Positions 27,003-34,725 of a stretch of 58,766 nt of DNA are shown piece by piece. This DNA comes from Arthrobacter sp. ISL-30 (lineage in GTDB: Bacteria; Actinomycetota; Actinomycetes; Actinomycetales; Micrococcaceae), in assembly GCF_018613855.1 (NCBI RefSeq), contig NZ_JAGGPK010000047.1, positions 1 through 58,766 of the forward strand, read 5' to 3'. The number at the start of each line of letters is the position of its first letter. Within the stretch, counting starts at the first letter, position 1. The position numbers and the translations under genes were made by a program. The notes under the pieces are model-generated. The model did not search any database. It worked only from the letters and a program-made list of their open reading frames with translations, and was not told the DNA's origin.

Positions 27003-28183
27003 TCAGTACAATCACGAGCTTCGCACCCGGCTCCCCTATGGTCGGGCTGAGCGCCGAACAGACGGCTAACTATGTCGTGGTGCGCGATCCTGCGGCTGTG
27101 CGCGACGTCCTGCACCGTCCCGGCGATTTCGTACCGGCCAACGCCTTGGTTGCCGCCACGCCCCTGACCGGAGCATCGCTTCGAGTGCTGCAGAAGGCGC
27201 GGTTCGCCCTGCCTCCCGTGCTGGCCAGCAACTGCACCGATTCCCATGCGGGTGTCCGAAAGGTTGTCGCCGGATTCTTTACCCCGGCAACGGTGGCCGG
27301 CATCGAACCTCGTATCCGCGAACTGGCCCGGGCCGCCGTCGAACAGGCCCGGGAAGGGCTTGAGTCGGGCGGAACCGTCGACCTCGTGCAGGCGGTGGCG
27401 GCCAATCCGCCCGCGCAAATCATGCTCGAGCTCCTGGGCCTGCCGGAGCGCGATCTTCCTGCGTTGAAACAGTGGAGCCTGGACTCGTTGGAACTCTTCT
27501 GGGGATGGCCTGACAAGGAGCGGCAGCTCGAGCTGGCGCACAGCGCGGCGGAGTTTTACGGCTGGCTGCGCGAACTCGTACTGGAGTTCTCCGCAACTCC
27601 TGACGGCGGATCCCCCGAAGGCGCTTCCCGTCACGGCGCTTCCCGTAACGGCAACCTCTTTGCCGCCCTCGCCCGCCATGGACTGACCGTCCCGGAGATC
27701 TGCTCGCTCGGATATTTCCTGCTGATCGCGGGCCAGGAAACCACCACACAACTCATCAGTACTGCCCTGTTCAGGTCCCTCGAGGGGCTCGCCCCCGTCA
27801 CGTGGAAGGAGGCCGGTGACGCAGCCTCGGCGCGATCCGCAGTGCGGCACATCCTGGCAACGGAATCCTCCGTTCCTACCTGGCGCCGGGTTGCAGCCAC
27901 AGACACCGTGCTCGACGGCGAGCGGATCCCGGCAGGAGCCGAAATCCTGCTGGAACTTACCGGGAACCACGGCCTTTCGGCAGCAGGTGGATCGACCGCT
28001 TACAGCCTGGCATTCGGATCCGGCATCCATCGTTGCCTTGGTGCCAAACTCGCAGAGCTGGAGGCCGCCGTCGTCCTCCAGGAGACAGCGGCAGGCCTGC
28101 CCGACGTTCGGCTCGCAGAGCTGACGCCGGAATGGTTGCGGCTGCTGTCATTCCAGGCGCCCCGAACTGTGGTGGTGCGCTAA
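26999..28183 (+). CDS. Cytochrome P450 at the end of the biotin operon, K-helix ExxR missing
   Basis: A 394-aa P450. The I-helix oxygen-activation motif is normal (AGQETTTQL, about 242) and the haem loop is canonical (FGSGIHRCLGAKLAELE, Cys about 346). The K-helix, where almost all P450s have E-x-x-R in a frame like AVEEALRYESPV, reads SAVRHILATESSVPTWRRVA: Glu becomes His and Arg becomes Ala. The reading frame around it is intact. It overlaps bioD by four bases, so it is part of the biotin transcript. Bacillus BioI (CYP107H1) is a P450 that makes the pimeloyl precursor; a similar role here is inference from position, and no bioC, bioH, bioW or bioZ is in the window. Short Ser/Gly-rich insert near residue 205 (PDGGSPEGASRHGASRNG). 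Confidence 0.9.
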   Translation: MISTITSFAPGSPMVGLSAEQTANYVVVRDPAAVRDVLHRPGDFVPANALVAATPLTGASLRVLQKARFALPPVLASNCTDSHAGVRKVVAGFFTPATVAGIEPRIRELARAAVEQAREGLESGGTVDLVQAVAANPPAQIMLELLGLPERDLPALKQWSLDSLELFWGWPDKERQLELAHSAAEFYGWLRELVLEFSATPDGGSPEGASRHGASRNGNLFAALARHGLTVPEICSLGYFLLIAGQETTTQLISTALFRSLEGLAPVTWKEAGDAASARSAVRHILATESSVPTWRRVAATDTVLDGERIPAGAEILLELTGNHGLSAAGGSTAYSLAFGSGIHRCLGAKLAELEAAVVLQETAAGLPDVRLAELTPEWLRLLSFQAPRTVVVR

Positions 28184-28205
28184 ACCCTGGAGGTGCGCTC
28201 GAAGC

Positions 28206-28673
28206 TCAGCTGCAAGCGATTCTTGAGCCGGCGCTGAAGATCCTAATGTTGGGCCATTCCGCAGTCGCGGTGGGCGTGGCGAAACCGCCCGTAACCCTAA
28301 TGGTGACCGTGCGGTTCCCTGTCCCTGTGGTCACTATGTAAGGGGTCAGCGGCGTAACGGTTACCGTGGTGCTGGCCGCTCCAAGATCGGTCTCAGCTGG
28401 TCCGTAGGAGGATCCGTTCTTTTTGGCGTTGATGGTCAGCGACTGTGGGGCCTCGGAGGTTGTGATCGTCAGCACCACACTGCCCTGGCTGTGACCGTTG
28501 GCGCAGCTGATGGAGACGGTGGGCACCCAGGTTCCAGCCTTGACAGCTATCGTGGCGTCGCTGGATTGCTGCCACAGCCCGAACGCGGAGGCGGTGCCGA
28601 GCCCGAGTAAAAGGGTGAGGCAGAAGGCGCCGATCGCCAGCGCTGTCCCGGGAAGCCGTGCGGGTTTGTTCAT
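28206..28673 (-). CDS. Exported protein with alternate (SipW-type) signal peptide, substrate 3
   Basis: A 155-aa protein: Lys/Arg start, hydrophobic segment (LAIGAFCLTLLLGLGTASAF) then GLWQQSSDATIAVKAGTW. The A-x-x-x-W pattern after the hydrophobic stretch resembles the two proteins encoded upstream and TasA-type SipW substrates (TLAxW/F). The rest is Thr/Val/Gly-rich and beta-prone, ending in IACS. The start overlaps the stop of the signal peptidase gene by four bases (ATGA). It ends 22 bases from the convergent P450 gene. Surface or fibre-associated role is inferred from the cluster only. Confidence 0.7.
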   Translation of the reverse strand: MNKPARLPGTALAIGAFCLTLLLGLGTASAFGLWQQSSDATIAVKAGTWVPTVSISCANGHSQGSVVLTITTSEAPQSLTINAKKNGSSYGPAETDLGAASTTVTVTPLTPYIVTTGTGNRTVTIRVTGGFATPTATAEWPNIRIFSAGSRIACS

Positions 28674-29344
28674 GGCTGCTCTCCCGTCGCTGGATGCTGT
28701 TTCCGACGTCGCCTTGTTAAGCCGCGACGGATTGCCTTGATGACATTCCCGAGTCCGTAGCCGATGAGTCCTATGGCGCCCACTGTCATCCAGAGCGTTC
28801 GGTCGCTGTTGCCCAAAGCATTGGCGAGGTAGCCCGCATACGGAACGGCATAGAAGAGGCGTCCGCGGACCTGGACTTCACGGACAGGCGCTGGATCCAC
28901 CACGCTGTTGTTGTCGCCCTTGGTAATGAGGGTTCGCTCCCCCTGCTGGGTAGCGCTGAACCCGACGATCCGGTGCGTGACAACATCAGGCCGGCCTGAC
29001 GCCAACTGATAGGTCACTACATCGCCCGTCCTCAGGTCAGGGAACGACGCCGGTGCCATCACCAGGAAGGTTCCCGGCCCCAACTTCGGCGCCATCGAGC
29101 TAGTCAATACTGAAAAGGTCTGAGAACCCGTGACCCGCGGGACCAGGATCAGGACCGAAACCGCCAGCACAGCCAAGGACAGCAGGACCACGCCAATCCA
29201 CTTCCCGACGGCGGCTGCCGCGCCGCGGCGCGGACTGGTTACGGGCTTCAGGTCCCTTGTCCGCTGTTTGATGTCCTCAAAGAGTGCCGAGGGCTCCGGC
29301 ATGGCCTGGGCGTCGGGTGCCGCCAGGAGCTCAGGGGCAGCCAC
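28670..29344 (-). CDS. sipW: SipW/ER-type signal peptidase I
   Basis: A 224-aa S26 peptidase. One TM helix at about 48-68 (VVLLSLAVLAVSVLILVP) is followed by the catalytic Ser in VLTSSMAPKLGPGTFLVM, then VVTHRIVG with His in place of the usual Lys, and ITKGDNNSVVDP with the conserved Asp. Ser-His rather than Ser-Lys is the mark of ER/archaeal/SipW-type enzymes. A second TM lies near the C-terminus (LWMTVGAIGLIGYGLGNVI), then a Lys/Arg-rich end. GTG start at 29344 overlaps the upstream substrate gene by 14 bases. It should process the alternate signal peptides of the three neighbouring exported proteins. Confidence 0.9.
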   Translation of the reverse strand: MAAPELLAAPDAQAMPEPSALFEDIKQRTRDLKPVTSPRRGAAAAVGKWIGVVLLSLAVLAVSVLILVPRVTGSQTFSVLTSSMAPKLGPGTFLVMAPASFPDLRTGDVVTYQLASGRPDVVTHRIVGFSATQQGERTLITKGDNNSVVDPAPVREVQVRGRLFYAVPYAGYLANALGNSDRTLWMTVGAIGLIGYGLGNVIKAIRRGLTRRRRKQHPATGEQP

Positions 29345-29954
29345 TGGGCACCCCGCAGACTTGGGTAGCAGTCAGCGGAACGAAAACATTCGCCGATTGG
29401 CCGGCCATGGTGGAGGGAGTCGAGGAAATCAGGTGCACCTTGAAGCAGATTACTTTCGACGCCCCCTTGGCTATCGAAGCAGTGGTGACACCGGCGGCTC
29501 CCAGCTCCTGATAGTTGTTGGCTGAGGAGCAGCTTGCGGAAGAGTTCGCAGTCACAGCGCTGACCTTCATGAACTGCGCGAGATTGCTCCCCACTTCATT
29601 ACGAATAATCGGTTCCCCTGCGGCCAGTGTGATGTTGAAGGTACCTCCGGCGTCGGTGTCGTTGCTTGCCGTAACTGAGGCGTAGATCGGTGCACTCGGT
29701 GTCAGCTCAGACGCTGGACTGCCTGACGTGGTCAGGGCCAGGGATGCCGCGCTTCCATCAGCCATGGTCATCGAGGTCGACTGCCCCGATGGCGACCCAA
29801 GCAAATTCACAATGAAGTCTGCTCCATTAACGGTTCCTGGAGCGGCCGAAGCGGAGGAGGACCACAAGGCGTACGTTCCCTGGACGGCCAGGAGGCCGAG
29901 CAGAACAGCGGCAAGAATAAGCCCCGCTGCCTTCACGCTCCTGTGGAAGTACAT
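29331..29954 (-). CDS. Exported protein with alternate (SipW-type) signal peptide, substrate 2
   Basis: A 207-aa protein, MYFHRSVKAAG, hydrophobic core LILAAVLLGLLAVQ, then GTYALWSSSASAAPGTVNGA. T-x-A-x-W followed by a small-residue stretch and A-A-P-G-T matches the protein encoded upstream. The mature part is Ser/Thr/Ala-rich with Cys pairs (SCSSANNY, VICFKV, VCGVPSGC). GGAGG 6 bases before the ATG at 29954 decides the start over an ATG 12 bases upstream. TasA/camelysin-like fibre component is the family-level guess. Confidence 0.78.
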   Translation of the reverse strand: MYFHRSVKAAGLILAAVLLGLLAVQGTYALWSSSASAAPGTVNGADFIVNLLGSPSGQSTSMTMADGSAASLALTTSGSPASELTPSAPIYASVTASNDTDAGGTFNITLAAGEPIIRNEVGSNLAQFMKVSAVTANSSASCSSANNYQELGAAGVTTASIAKGASKVICFKVHLISSTPSTMAGQSANVFVPLTATQVCGVPSGCP

Positions 29955-30038
29955 CGTGCCCTCCATGTCCGTTGTCGTGCTCCTTCGCGTGATCCGAAAG
30001 TTCGTCGGCGTCAAATGGCCGTTCATAAAAGTGGATGT

Positions 30039-30081
30039 TGCCGGCCCGGCAAGAGCCAGACCGGCAACCACCGGGCCGGCA
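30039..30081 (-). terminator. Intra-operon hairpin (attenuator candidate)
   Basis: TGCCGGCCCGG and CCGGGCCGGCA form a perfect 11-bp stem with a 21-base loop, lying between substrate genes 1 and 2. On the minus strand the stem is followed after a few bases by CTTTTA. It could partially stop transcription so that the first substrate is made in excess over the signal peptidase. Confidence 0.6.
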
Positions 30082-30116
30082 TGAGCGAGCGGACCCGGCA
30101 ACTTGCCAGCCGAGTG

Positions 30117-30647
30117 TCAGGCCAGGCCCGGCTGTTGGATCTGGGTGAGCGTGAAGGCGACGTTGCCCAGGTCATAGCTCGCGGTGGTGTCCGCACGGCC
30201 TGTGGCGGAAGACTTGAACTCGAAGGTGATGGTGGCGGTGACGGTCTTCGACGTAGTCAGCGGGTTGGTGATGACAGTGCCGCCGGAAGTGAGGACAGGG
30301 GTAGTAACCGCCACGTTGCCTGCGGTGAAGCCGCTAGAGGCTCCCGTGCCCGTGGCTGTGAGTTCGGCGGCCATTTTGTCGCCTGTGAGGGTTACGGTGA
30401 GGGTCTGGGTGAACGTCAGCTTGTCGCCCGGAACCACTTTGTAGCTGGCGACGTCGATGGTATTTCCGGCACGGTCGGTCCACACGCCGGCGCCTGCCTT
30501 GGCCACGTTCAGATCGCCTGCCACAATTGTGCCGGGAGCGGCGGAGTCCGCCGCATTCCACCAGGCGAGTGTGCCGCCGCCTCCGAGCAGCAGCCCGGCC
30601 CCCACAGCAATTGCACCCGCTCCTTTGATCAGGGTGGCGTTCTTCAT
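30117..30647 (-). CDS. Exported protein with alternate (SipW-type) signal peptide, substrate 1
   Basis: A 176-aa protein, MKNATLIKGAGAIAVGAGLL then GGGGTLAWWNAADSAAPGTI. TLAWW is the clearest SipW-type (TasA-like) signature of the three. The mature protein is Thr/Val-rich and beta-prone (FTQTLTVTLTGDKMAAELTA), lacks Cys and ends TQIQQPGLA. I recall this type as the RER_14450-like alternate-signal family of actinobacteria. GAGAGG precedes the ATG at 30647. It is the first gene of the export cluster and the likely major product. Confidence 0.8.
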   Translation of the reverse strand: MKNATLIKGAGAIAVGAGLLLGGGGTLAWWNAADSAAPGTIVAGDLNVAKAGAGVWTDRAGNTIDVASYKVVPGDKLTFTQTLTVTLTGDKMAAELTATGTGASSGFTAGNVAVTTPVLTSGGTVITNPLTTSKTVTATITFEFKSSATGRADTTASYDLGNVAFTLTQIQQPGLA

Positions 30648-30834
30648 GGTGTTACCTCTCGATAAGGTTCTTCGTGTTCTTGCGGTCAAGAAGAACCTTG
30701 CAGTGGCTTTCTCAGGGTAGTGAGCCACGTGCGCTCAAGATTGGATCAATCTTTCCTGCATCCGCCATAGTGCAGCCCATTCAGCAATATCGTTGAGACG
30801 GGGGAGGCCTAACTCAGCGGCGAAGGGCGGTGAA

Positions 30835-31242
30835 GTGAGCCATTCCAATCCCGAACGGCCCCCCATCGTCGATGCTCGCGTTCTCAAACGACTTCGAAAT
30901 GAGCTGGGTGCCGACGCGGAATATTCCTCCACCTTTGTGGAGCATTACCTGACACAGCTTCCGCTGCGCACTTCACGCCTTCGGAACGCATTGATGGCGG
31001 CAGACCGGACAGCGGCCCTGGACACAGTCCTCAGCCTCAAAACGGCAAGCTGGATGGTGGGCGCTATTTGCCTGGGAACCGTTTGCAAAGAACTTGAATT
31101 CACCCTAAACGGCTTTTCCGAAGAGGAGCTGGAATTCAAAATGCCGGCGCTCTGTGACCGGGACCAGATAATGGACAGGATTGATCATTGCAGTCGCCGT
31201 ACAGCGAAAATGCTTGGTCCTGAAGAGGCCGCTAGGACTTGA
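30835..31242 (+). CDS. Hpt-like domain protein lacking the phospho-acceptor His
   Basis: A 135-aa all-helical protein. The central helix aligns with Hpt domains: VLSLKTASWMVGAICLGTVC against the usual A-H-x-L-K-G-x-S-x-x-(I/L)-G. The Lys and small residues are kept but the phospho-accepting His is replaced by Leu. A GTG start at 30835 is preferred to the TTG at 30793, which precedes the only GGGGGAGG. Its stop overlaps the convergent response-regulator gene by 11 bases. It might bind the regulator or kinase without phosphotransfer. The Hpt assignment is from pattern only. Confidence 0.6.
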   Translation: MSHSNPERPPIVDARVLKRLRNELGADAEYSSTFVEHYLTQLPLRTSRLRNALMAADRTAALDTVLSLKTASWMVGAICLGTVCKELEFTLNGFSEEELEFKMPALCDRDQIMDRIDHCSRRTAKMLGPEEAART

Positions 31243-32005
31243 TGGGACCTGTTGACTGAGCCGGGGCCAGGCGGTAGCCCACGCCGCGTACTGTCTGAAC
31301 CCAGCGAGGATTCTGGGCATTGTCGCCCAGCTTCTTGCGAAGGTTTCCCATATGCACTTCAATGGCGCGCTCGTCGGACTCGCTGGTGTAGCTGCCGACG
31401 TCGTACGGCTCGTTGCGCAGCCGCCTCACCAAATCGGCCTTGGTGCGGACCACGCGTCCGCCCTCGAGGAGCGAGAGGAGGAGGTCGAACTCCGTGGGTG
31501 TCAGGTGCAATTCCTTTCCATCCACGAGGACTGTCCGGGTCTGATGGTTGAATTCGAGGCCGTTGTGACGGAAGAACTGGCCTTCCTCGACGGGGGGCTC
31601 TGGAGCAGCACCTCGAGCGGCCGCTTCTGCCGTAAACCGCGGCCGCCGCATCATTGCAGCGATTCGGGCACGAAGTTCCCTCGGACGGAAGGGTTTGGTG
31701 AGATAGTCATCTGCACCTGACTCCAGCCCCATAAGAGTGTCGAGTTCCTCGGCCCTGGCCGTCAGCATGACAATGTAGGCCTCAGAAAATTCACGAACCT
31801 GCCTGGCCACTTCAAAACCGTCAATGTCTGGAAGTCCAAGGTCCAAGGTGATCACCAGCGGCTGCAGTTCGCGGGCAGCTTCAACGCCGGCTGCGCCACT
31901 CGTGGCCACATGAACATCGAACCCGGCTTGGGAAAGAACCACGCGCACAAGCTCCCGGATATCGTGGTCGTCCTCAATGACTAGTCCCACGCGCGGTTCA
32001 TTCAT
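31232..32005 (-). CDS. OmpR/PhoB-family response regulator
   Basis: A 257-aa regulator. The receiver has the acidic pocket (VIEDDHD), phospho-Asp in VITLDLGLPDIDGFE near residue 55, Thr in MLTARAE and Lys in LTKPFRPREL. A linker of about 30 residues leads to a winged-helix DNA-binding domain (LHLTPTEFDLLLSLLEGGRV, VHMGNLRKKLGD, RWVQTVRGVGYRL). GGAGGGGGC precedes the ATG. It is divergent from a histidine kinase gene 100 bases away, presumably its partner. Confidence 0.95.
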   Translation of the reverse strand: MNEPRVGLVIEDDHDIRELVRVVLSQAGFDVHVATSGAAGVEAARELQPLVITLDLGLPDIDGFEVARQVREFSEAYIVMLTARAEELDTLMGLESGADDYLTKPFRPRELRARIAAMMRRPRFTAEAAARGAAPEPPVEEGQFFRHNGLEFNHQTRTVLVDGKELHLTPTEFDLLLSLLEGGRVVRTKADLVRRLRNEPYDVGSYTSESDERAIEVHMGNLRKKLGDNAQNPRWVQTVRGVGYRLAPAQSTGPIKS

Positions 32006-32030
32006 TGCAGCCCCCTCCAGCAGACAGACT

Positions 32031-32046
32031 GGATAGCAGTATATCC
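32031..32046. promoter_or_regulatory. Inverted repeat in regulator/kinase intergenic region
   Basis: GGATA-N6-TATCC lies 25 bases upstream of the response regulator gene, in the 100-base region shared with the divergent kinase. It is a candidate autoregulatory site. OmpR-type regulators usually bind direct repeats, which speaks against it. Confidence 0.3.
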
Positions 32047-32105
32047 ACTGAAGGGTATTCTGCTCGTATGCGACCTGACATCAATTCGACTCGGACGCCC
32101 ATGCT

Positions 32106-33791
32106 ATGAAGCCTCCCATCGCATGGAATATCGCTTCCGGGCGGTTGCTCTTCTTCAAACGGGCGTTCCACGAATATACGCTCCGGGACAGGGTGGTCCT
32201 CAGCCAATTTCCGCTGACCGTCACGTCCTGTATTGCAGCAATCATTGTTGTCTTGTTTTTCAGGGAAAGCCTTGAAAATCCTTTCTTCGTCTTGTTCCTG
32301 CTCCTGCAGGGCCTTGCCCTTCTGCTCTGTTATTTAGTGCCCTGGGAGAAACTTCCTTTTCCCAGTTTCCTCAGTATTCCTGTACTGGATCTGATCTCCA
32401 TTGGGCTGGGGCGCGAAGGGGACCAAGAGGGTCTTACAGGAATTAGCCTCCTCGCCGTTTTTCCCGTGATTTGGTTTTGCGCCTCGGGCCTTTATCCCCG
32501 GGCAGCCATTGCCATGTCCTTCCTGGGCCCGCTGGCCATTATCTGGATCCCGTTGTTCCTGCGCGGGACTGTCACGCCCCAGGAACTGACCCGGTCCTTC
32601 CTGCTCCCGGTCATGATGCTGGGGATCGGTATCTCAGTCAGTGTCCTGACTTTAAGCATGGTCCGCCAGCAACGCGACCTTGAGGAACAACAAAGGGCCC
32701 TGGAAGAGAAGGACGCTGCCTTACAGCAAGCGCTCGAAAACAGCCAACACCAGGAGCGGCTGCTGAACACCGTCCTTGAAACAGTGCATCTGGGCGTGCT
32801 GGCGGTGGATGCCAACGGCAATGACGTCATGATGAATCGGAAGCAGCGGAAGAACCACGAGCTTGCTTCAGGCGGCAATAACGAGCTGAATGAGGGCGAA
32901 CTGCTGGTGTTCTCGGCTGACCGTACTACCCCAGTTCCCGCAGAGAAGCGCCCAGTCCAGCGCGCTGTCCTTGGCCAGGAGTTTACGGACTACCTGGTTT
33001 GGATCGGCTCAGGGTCCGAGCAGCGTGCCATTACAACCAGCGCGCGAGCCATGAGGGACGCGGACGGGAACTTCGCAGGATCCGTCATCGTCTTTAGCGA
33101 CGTTACGGACCTGGTGACTGCCCTGGCGGCAAAGGACGATTTTGTCTCCAACGTCTCCCATGAGTTCCGGACACCCTTGACCTCGATCCTTGGCTATCTG
33201 GAGATGATGCTGAGCGAACCGGATGAGCTCCAGCCCTCGATCGCCTCCCAGATGGTGATCGTGCGCCGCAACGCCGAACGACTGCTAAGCCTGGTGTCCG
33301 ACCTGCTGTCGGTGCGCACCGGGAGCATGACAGTCCAGCCCCAAGCCGTGGACGTTGCTGAATTGGTCAGGTCAAGTGTTGACTCAGCGAAGCCCCGCGC
33401 CCATGAATCCGGAGTACAGTTTCGTGTCAACGTACCGCAGCGCCTCGAAGCCCACGTTGATGCGGCCAGGATTTCCCAGGTCCTGGACAACCTCATCTCG
33501 AACGCCATCAAATACTCTCCCGAGGGCGGGCACGTCGAGGTGTCGCTGGAGTCCGAAAATGGCGCCATAGTCTGCCGGGTGAAAGATACCGGGATCGGCA
33601 TGGACGAGAAGGACCAGGCAGAGGTCTTCACGAAGTACTTCCGCTCCGGCGAGGCCCGCAACCTGAAGATTCCCGGCGTCGGACTTGGCCTGCCCATCAG
33701 CAAGGCCATCGTGGAAGCCCATGGCGGGGAGATCGACCTGATCAGCGTTCCAGGACAGGGGACGACTTTCACGTTCCGGGTCCCCGCATAG
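32106..33791 (+). CDS. Membrane-bound sensor histidine kinase
   Basis: A 561-aa kinase. About six TM helices in residues 35-190 form an integral membrane sensor without a large external loop. A coiled coil (190-220, QQRDLEEQQRALEEKDAALQ) and a PAS-like domain (about 220-335) follow. HisKA has the phospho-His in FVSNVSHEFRTPLTSILGYL near 352. The ATPase domain has the N box DNLISNAIKYSPEGG near 462, G1 DTGIGMDE near 495 and G2 GVGLGLPISKAIVEAHGG. Presumed partner of the divergent response regulator. Location beside the SipW cluster hints at control of surface-protein export, but nothing in the sequence proves it. Confidence 0.95.
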   Translation: MKPPIAWNIASGRLLFFKRAFHEYTLRDRVVLSQFPLTVTSCIAAIIVVLFFRESLENPFFVLFLLLQGLALLLCYLVPWEKLPFPSFLSIPVLDLISIGLGREGDQEGLTGISLLAVFPVIWFCASGLYPRAAIAMSFLGPLAIIWIPLFLRGTVTPQELTRSFLLPVMMLGIGISVSVLTLSMVRQQRDLEEQQRALEEKDAALQQALENSQHQERLLNTVLETVHLGVLAVDANGNDVMMNRKQRKNHELASGGNNELNEGELLVFSADRTTPVPAEKRPVQRAVLGQEFTDYLVWIGSGSEQRAITTSARAMRDADGNFAGSVIVFSDVTDLVTALAAKDDFVSNVSHEFRTPLTSILGYLEMMLSEPDELQPSIASQMVIVRRNAERLLSLVSDLLSVRTGSMTVQPQAVDVAELVRSSVDSAKPRAHESGVQFRVNVPQRLEAHVDAARISQVLDNLISNAIKYSPEGGHVEVSLESENGAIVCRVKDTGIGMDEKDQAEVFTKYFRSGEARNLKIPGVGLGLPISKAIVEAHGGEIDLISVPGQGTTFTFRVPA

Positions 33792-33800
33792 GCAGCCGGA

Positions 33801-33822
33801 TTTCGACAGGCTCAATCACCAG
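33801..33822. repeat. Family-C dispersed motif (copy C2)
   Basis: TTTCGACAGGCTCAATCACC plus AG, 18 or 19 of 22 bases as in C1 at 548. ATCACCAG occurs once more 20 bases later. It lies between the kinase gene and the vsr pseudogene. Confidence 0.5.
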
Positions 33823-33863
33823 CCCGACGGCGGTCCCAATCACCAGATGCCTAGACTGGAGTC

Positions 33864-34290
33864 ATGGCTGAGAGCAGGGACAAGCTGACTCCGGAACAAC
33901 GCAGCCTGAACATGTCCAAAATCAGGGGCAAGAACACCAAGCCTGAGCTGATGGTTCGGAAACTCCTCCATGCCCTGGGTTACCGCTACAGGCTCCATGG
34001 CGCAGCAGGTGGTCGAAAACTCCCCGGCCAGCCGGACCTCGTGTTTGCCGGCAGGCGCAAGGTCATCTTTGTCAACGGTTGCTTCTGGCATTTCCACGAT
34101 TGCAGGGACGGCGTATGCGCCCACAGCCAATGCGGATTTTTGGGAAGCCAAACGGAACCGCACGAAAGCCCGGGACGCCCTGCAGCGCGAGCGGCTCGAA
34201 CGCGACGGCTGGGGCGTCCTAACGGTGTGGGAATGCCAGTTGCGTGACCAGTCAGCCCTCGAGGACCGACTCACGCAGTTCCTCGGCGAG
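33864..34290 (+). pseudogene. vsr: Very-short-patch repair endonuclease (Vsr), frameshifted
   Basis: The first frame gives LTPEQRSLNMSKIRGKNTKP, LLHALGYRYRLH, LPGQPDLVFAGRRKVIFVNG and CFWHFHDCRDGVCA, all standard Vsr blocks with the Zn-binding His/Cys. Then it drifts and stops at 34247. The +1 frame continues with ADFWEAKRNRTKARDALQRE and DGWGVLTVWECQL, the C-terminal Vsr blocks. One extra base near 34110-34125 separates them. Vsr nicks T:G mismatches from deaminated 5-methylcytosine. No dcm-type methylase is seen nearby. The end is approximate and overlaps the convergent small gene. Confidence 0.85.
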
Positions 34291-34560
34291 CAGAACCTCG
34301 GCGGCCAACGCCATGAAGATCGACCCGCGAAGAGCTGCTTCACGACGGCGGCCGAAAATGAAATAGCTCAGGGGTCCGAAGAAGTTGATGAAGCTGGCCG
34401 CCCGCCACATCGCCTTCTTTCCGCGGATCATTGCGTCAGGCGTCCTGGAGATGCTTCGCTGTGCCGCGGCCAGCAGCGCCATTTGCACTGCCCCTGTCAG
34501 GGCCACTCCGATGCGTTGCCCCCGGGTCATATCCCGCCAGTTTTTCCGTCTCCCGCGCAT
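34252..34560 (-). CDS. PLDc_N-like small membrane protein
   Basis: A 102-aa protein with two hydrophobic segments (RIGVALTGAVQMALLAAA and an interval ending FINFFGPLSYFIFGRRR). The second with F-x-G-P-x-x-Y-x-x-G-R-(R/K) is the ending of PLDc_N domains (cardiolipin-synthase N-terminal type). GGAGG precedes the ATG at 34560. It overlaps the tail of vsr from the other strand. Function unknown; it lies downstream of mcrC. Confidence 0.7.
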   Translation of the reverse strand: MRGRRKNWRDMTRGQRIGVALTGAVQMALLAAAQRSISRTPDAMIRGKKAMWRAASFINFFGPLSYFIFGRRREAALRGSIFMALAAEVLLAEELRESVLEG

Positions 34561-34576
34561 GATGCCTCCATCACTC

Positions 34577-34720
34577 AAGGTTGCCTTTTCGGCCGGGCAC
34601 GATTGCCCTTTTCGGCCCGCAAGGTTGCCATTTCAGGCTAGCCCTGAGCGCGTCTGAGGGGAACGGGAAACCGGCGGGAGACCCGGAAATAGGCAGGTGA
34701 ACCGCAGGCAGGTGAAACGC
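34577..34720. repeat. Local imperfect tandem repeats downstream of mcrC
   Basis: Three imperfect units of about 20 bases (core GTTGCC-n-TTTTCGGCC) span 34577-34638, and AGGCAGGTGAACCGC is followed by AGGCAGGTGAAACGC at 34691-34720. The 165 bases between mcrC and the small membrane-protein gene thus consist largely of degenerate repeats. No gene is apparent in them. Confidence 0.5.
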
Positions 34721-34725
34721 CGGAG

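Noticed and set aside
26864..28030. 388-codon minus-strand frame
   Set aside because: Antisense to the P450 gene, which has haem and I-helix motifs.
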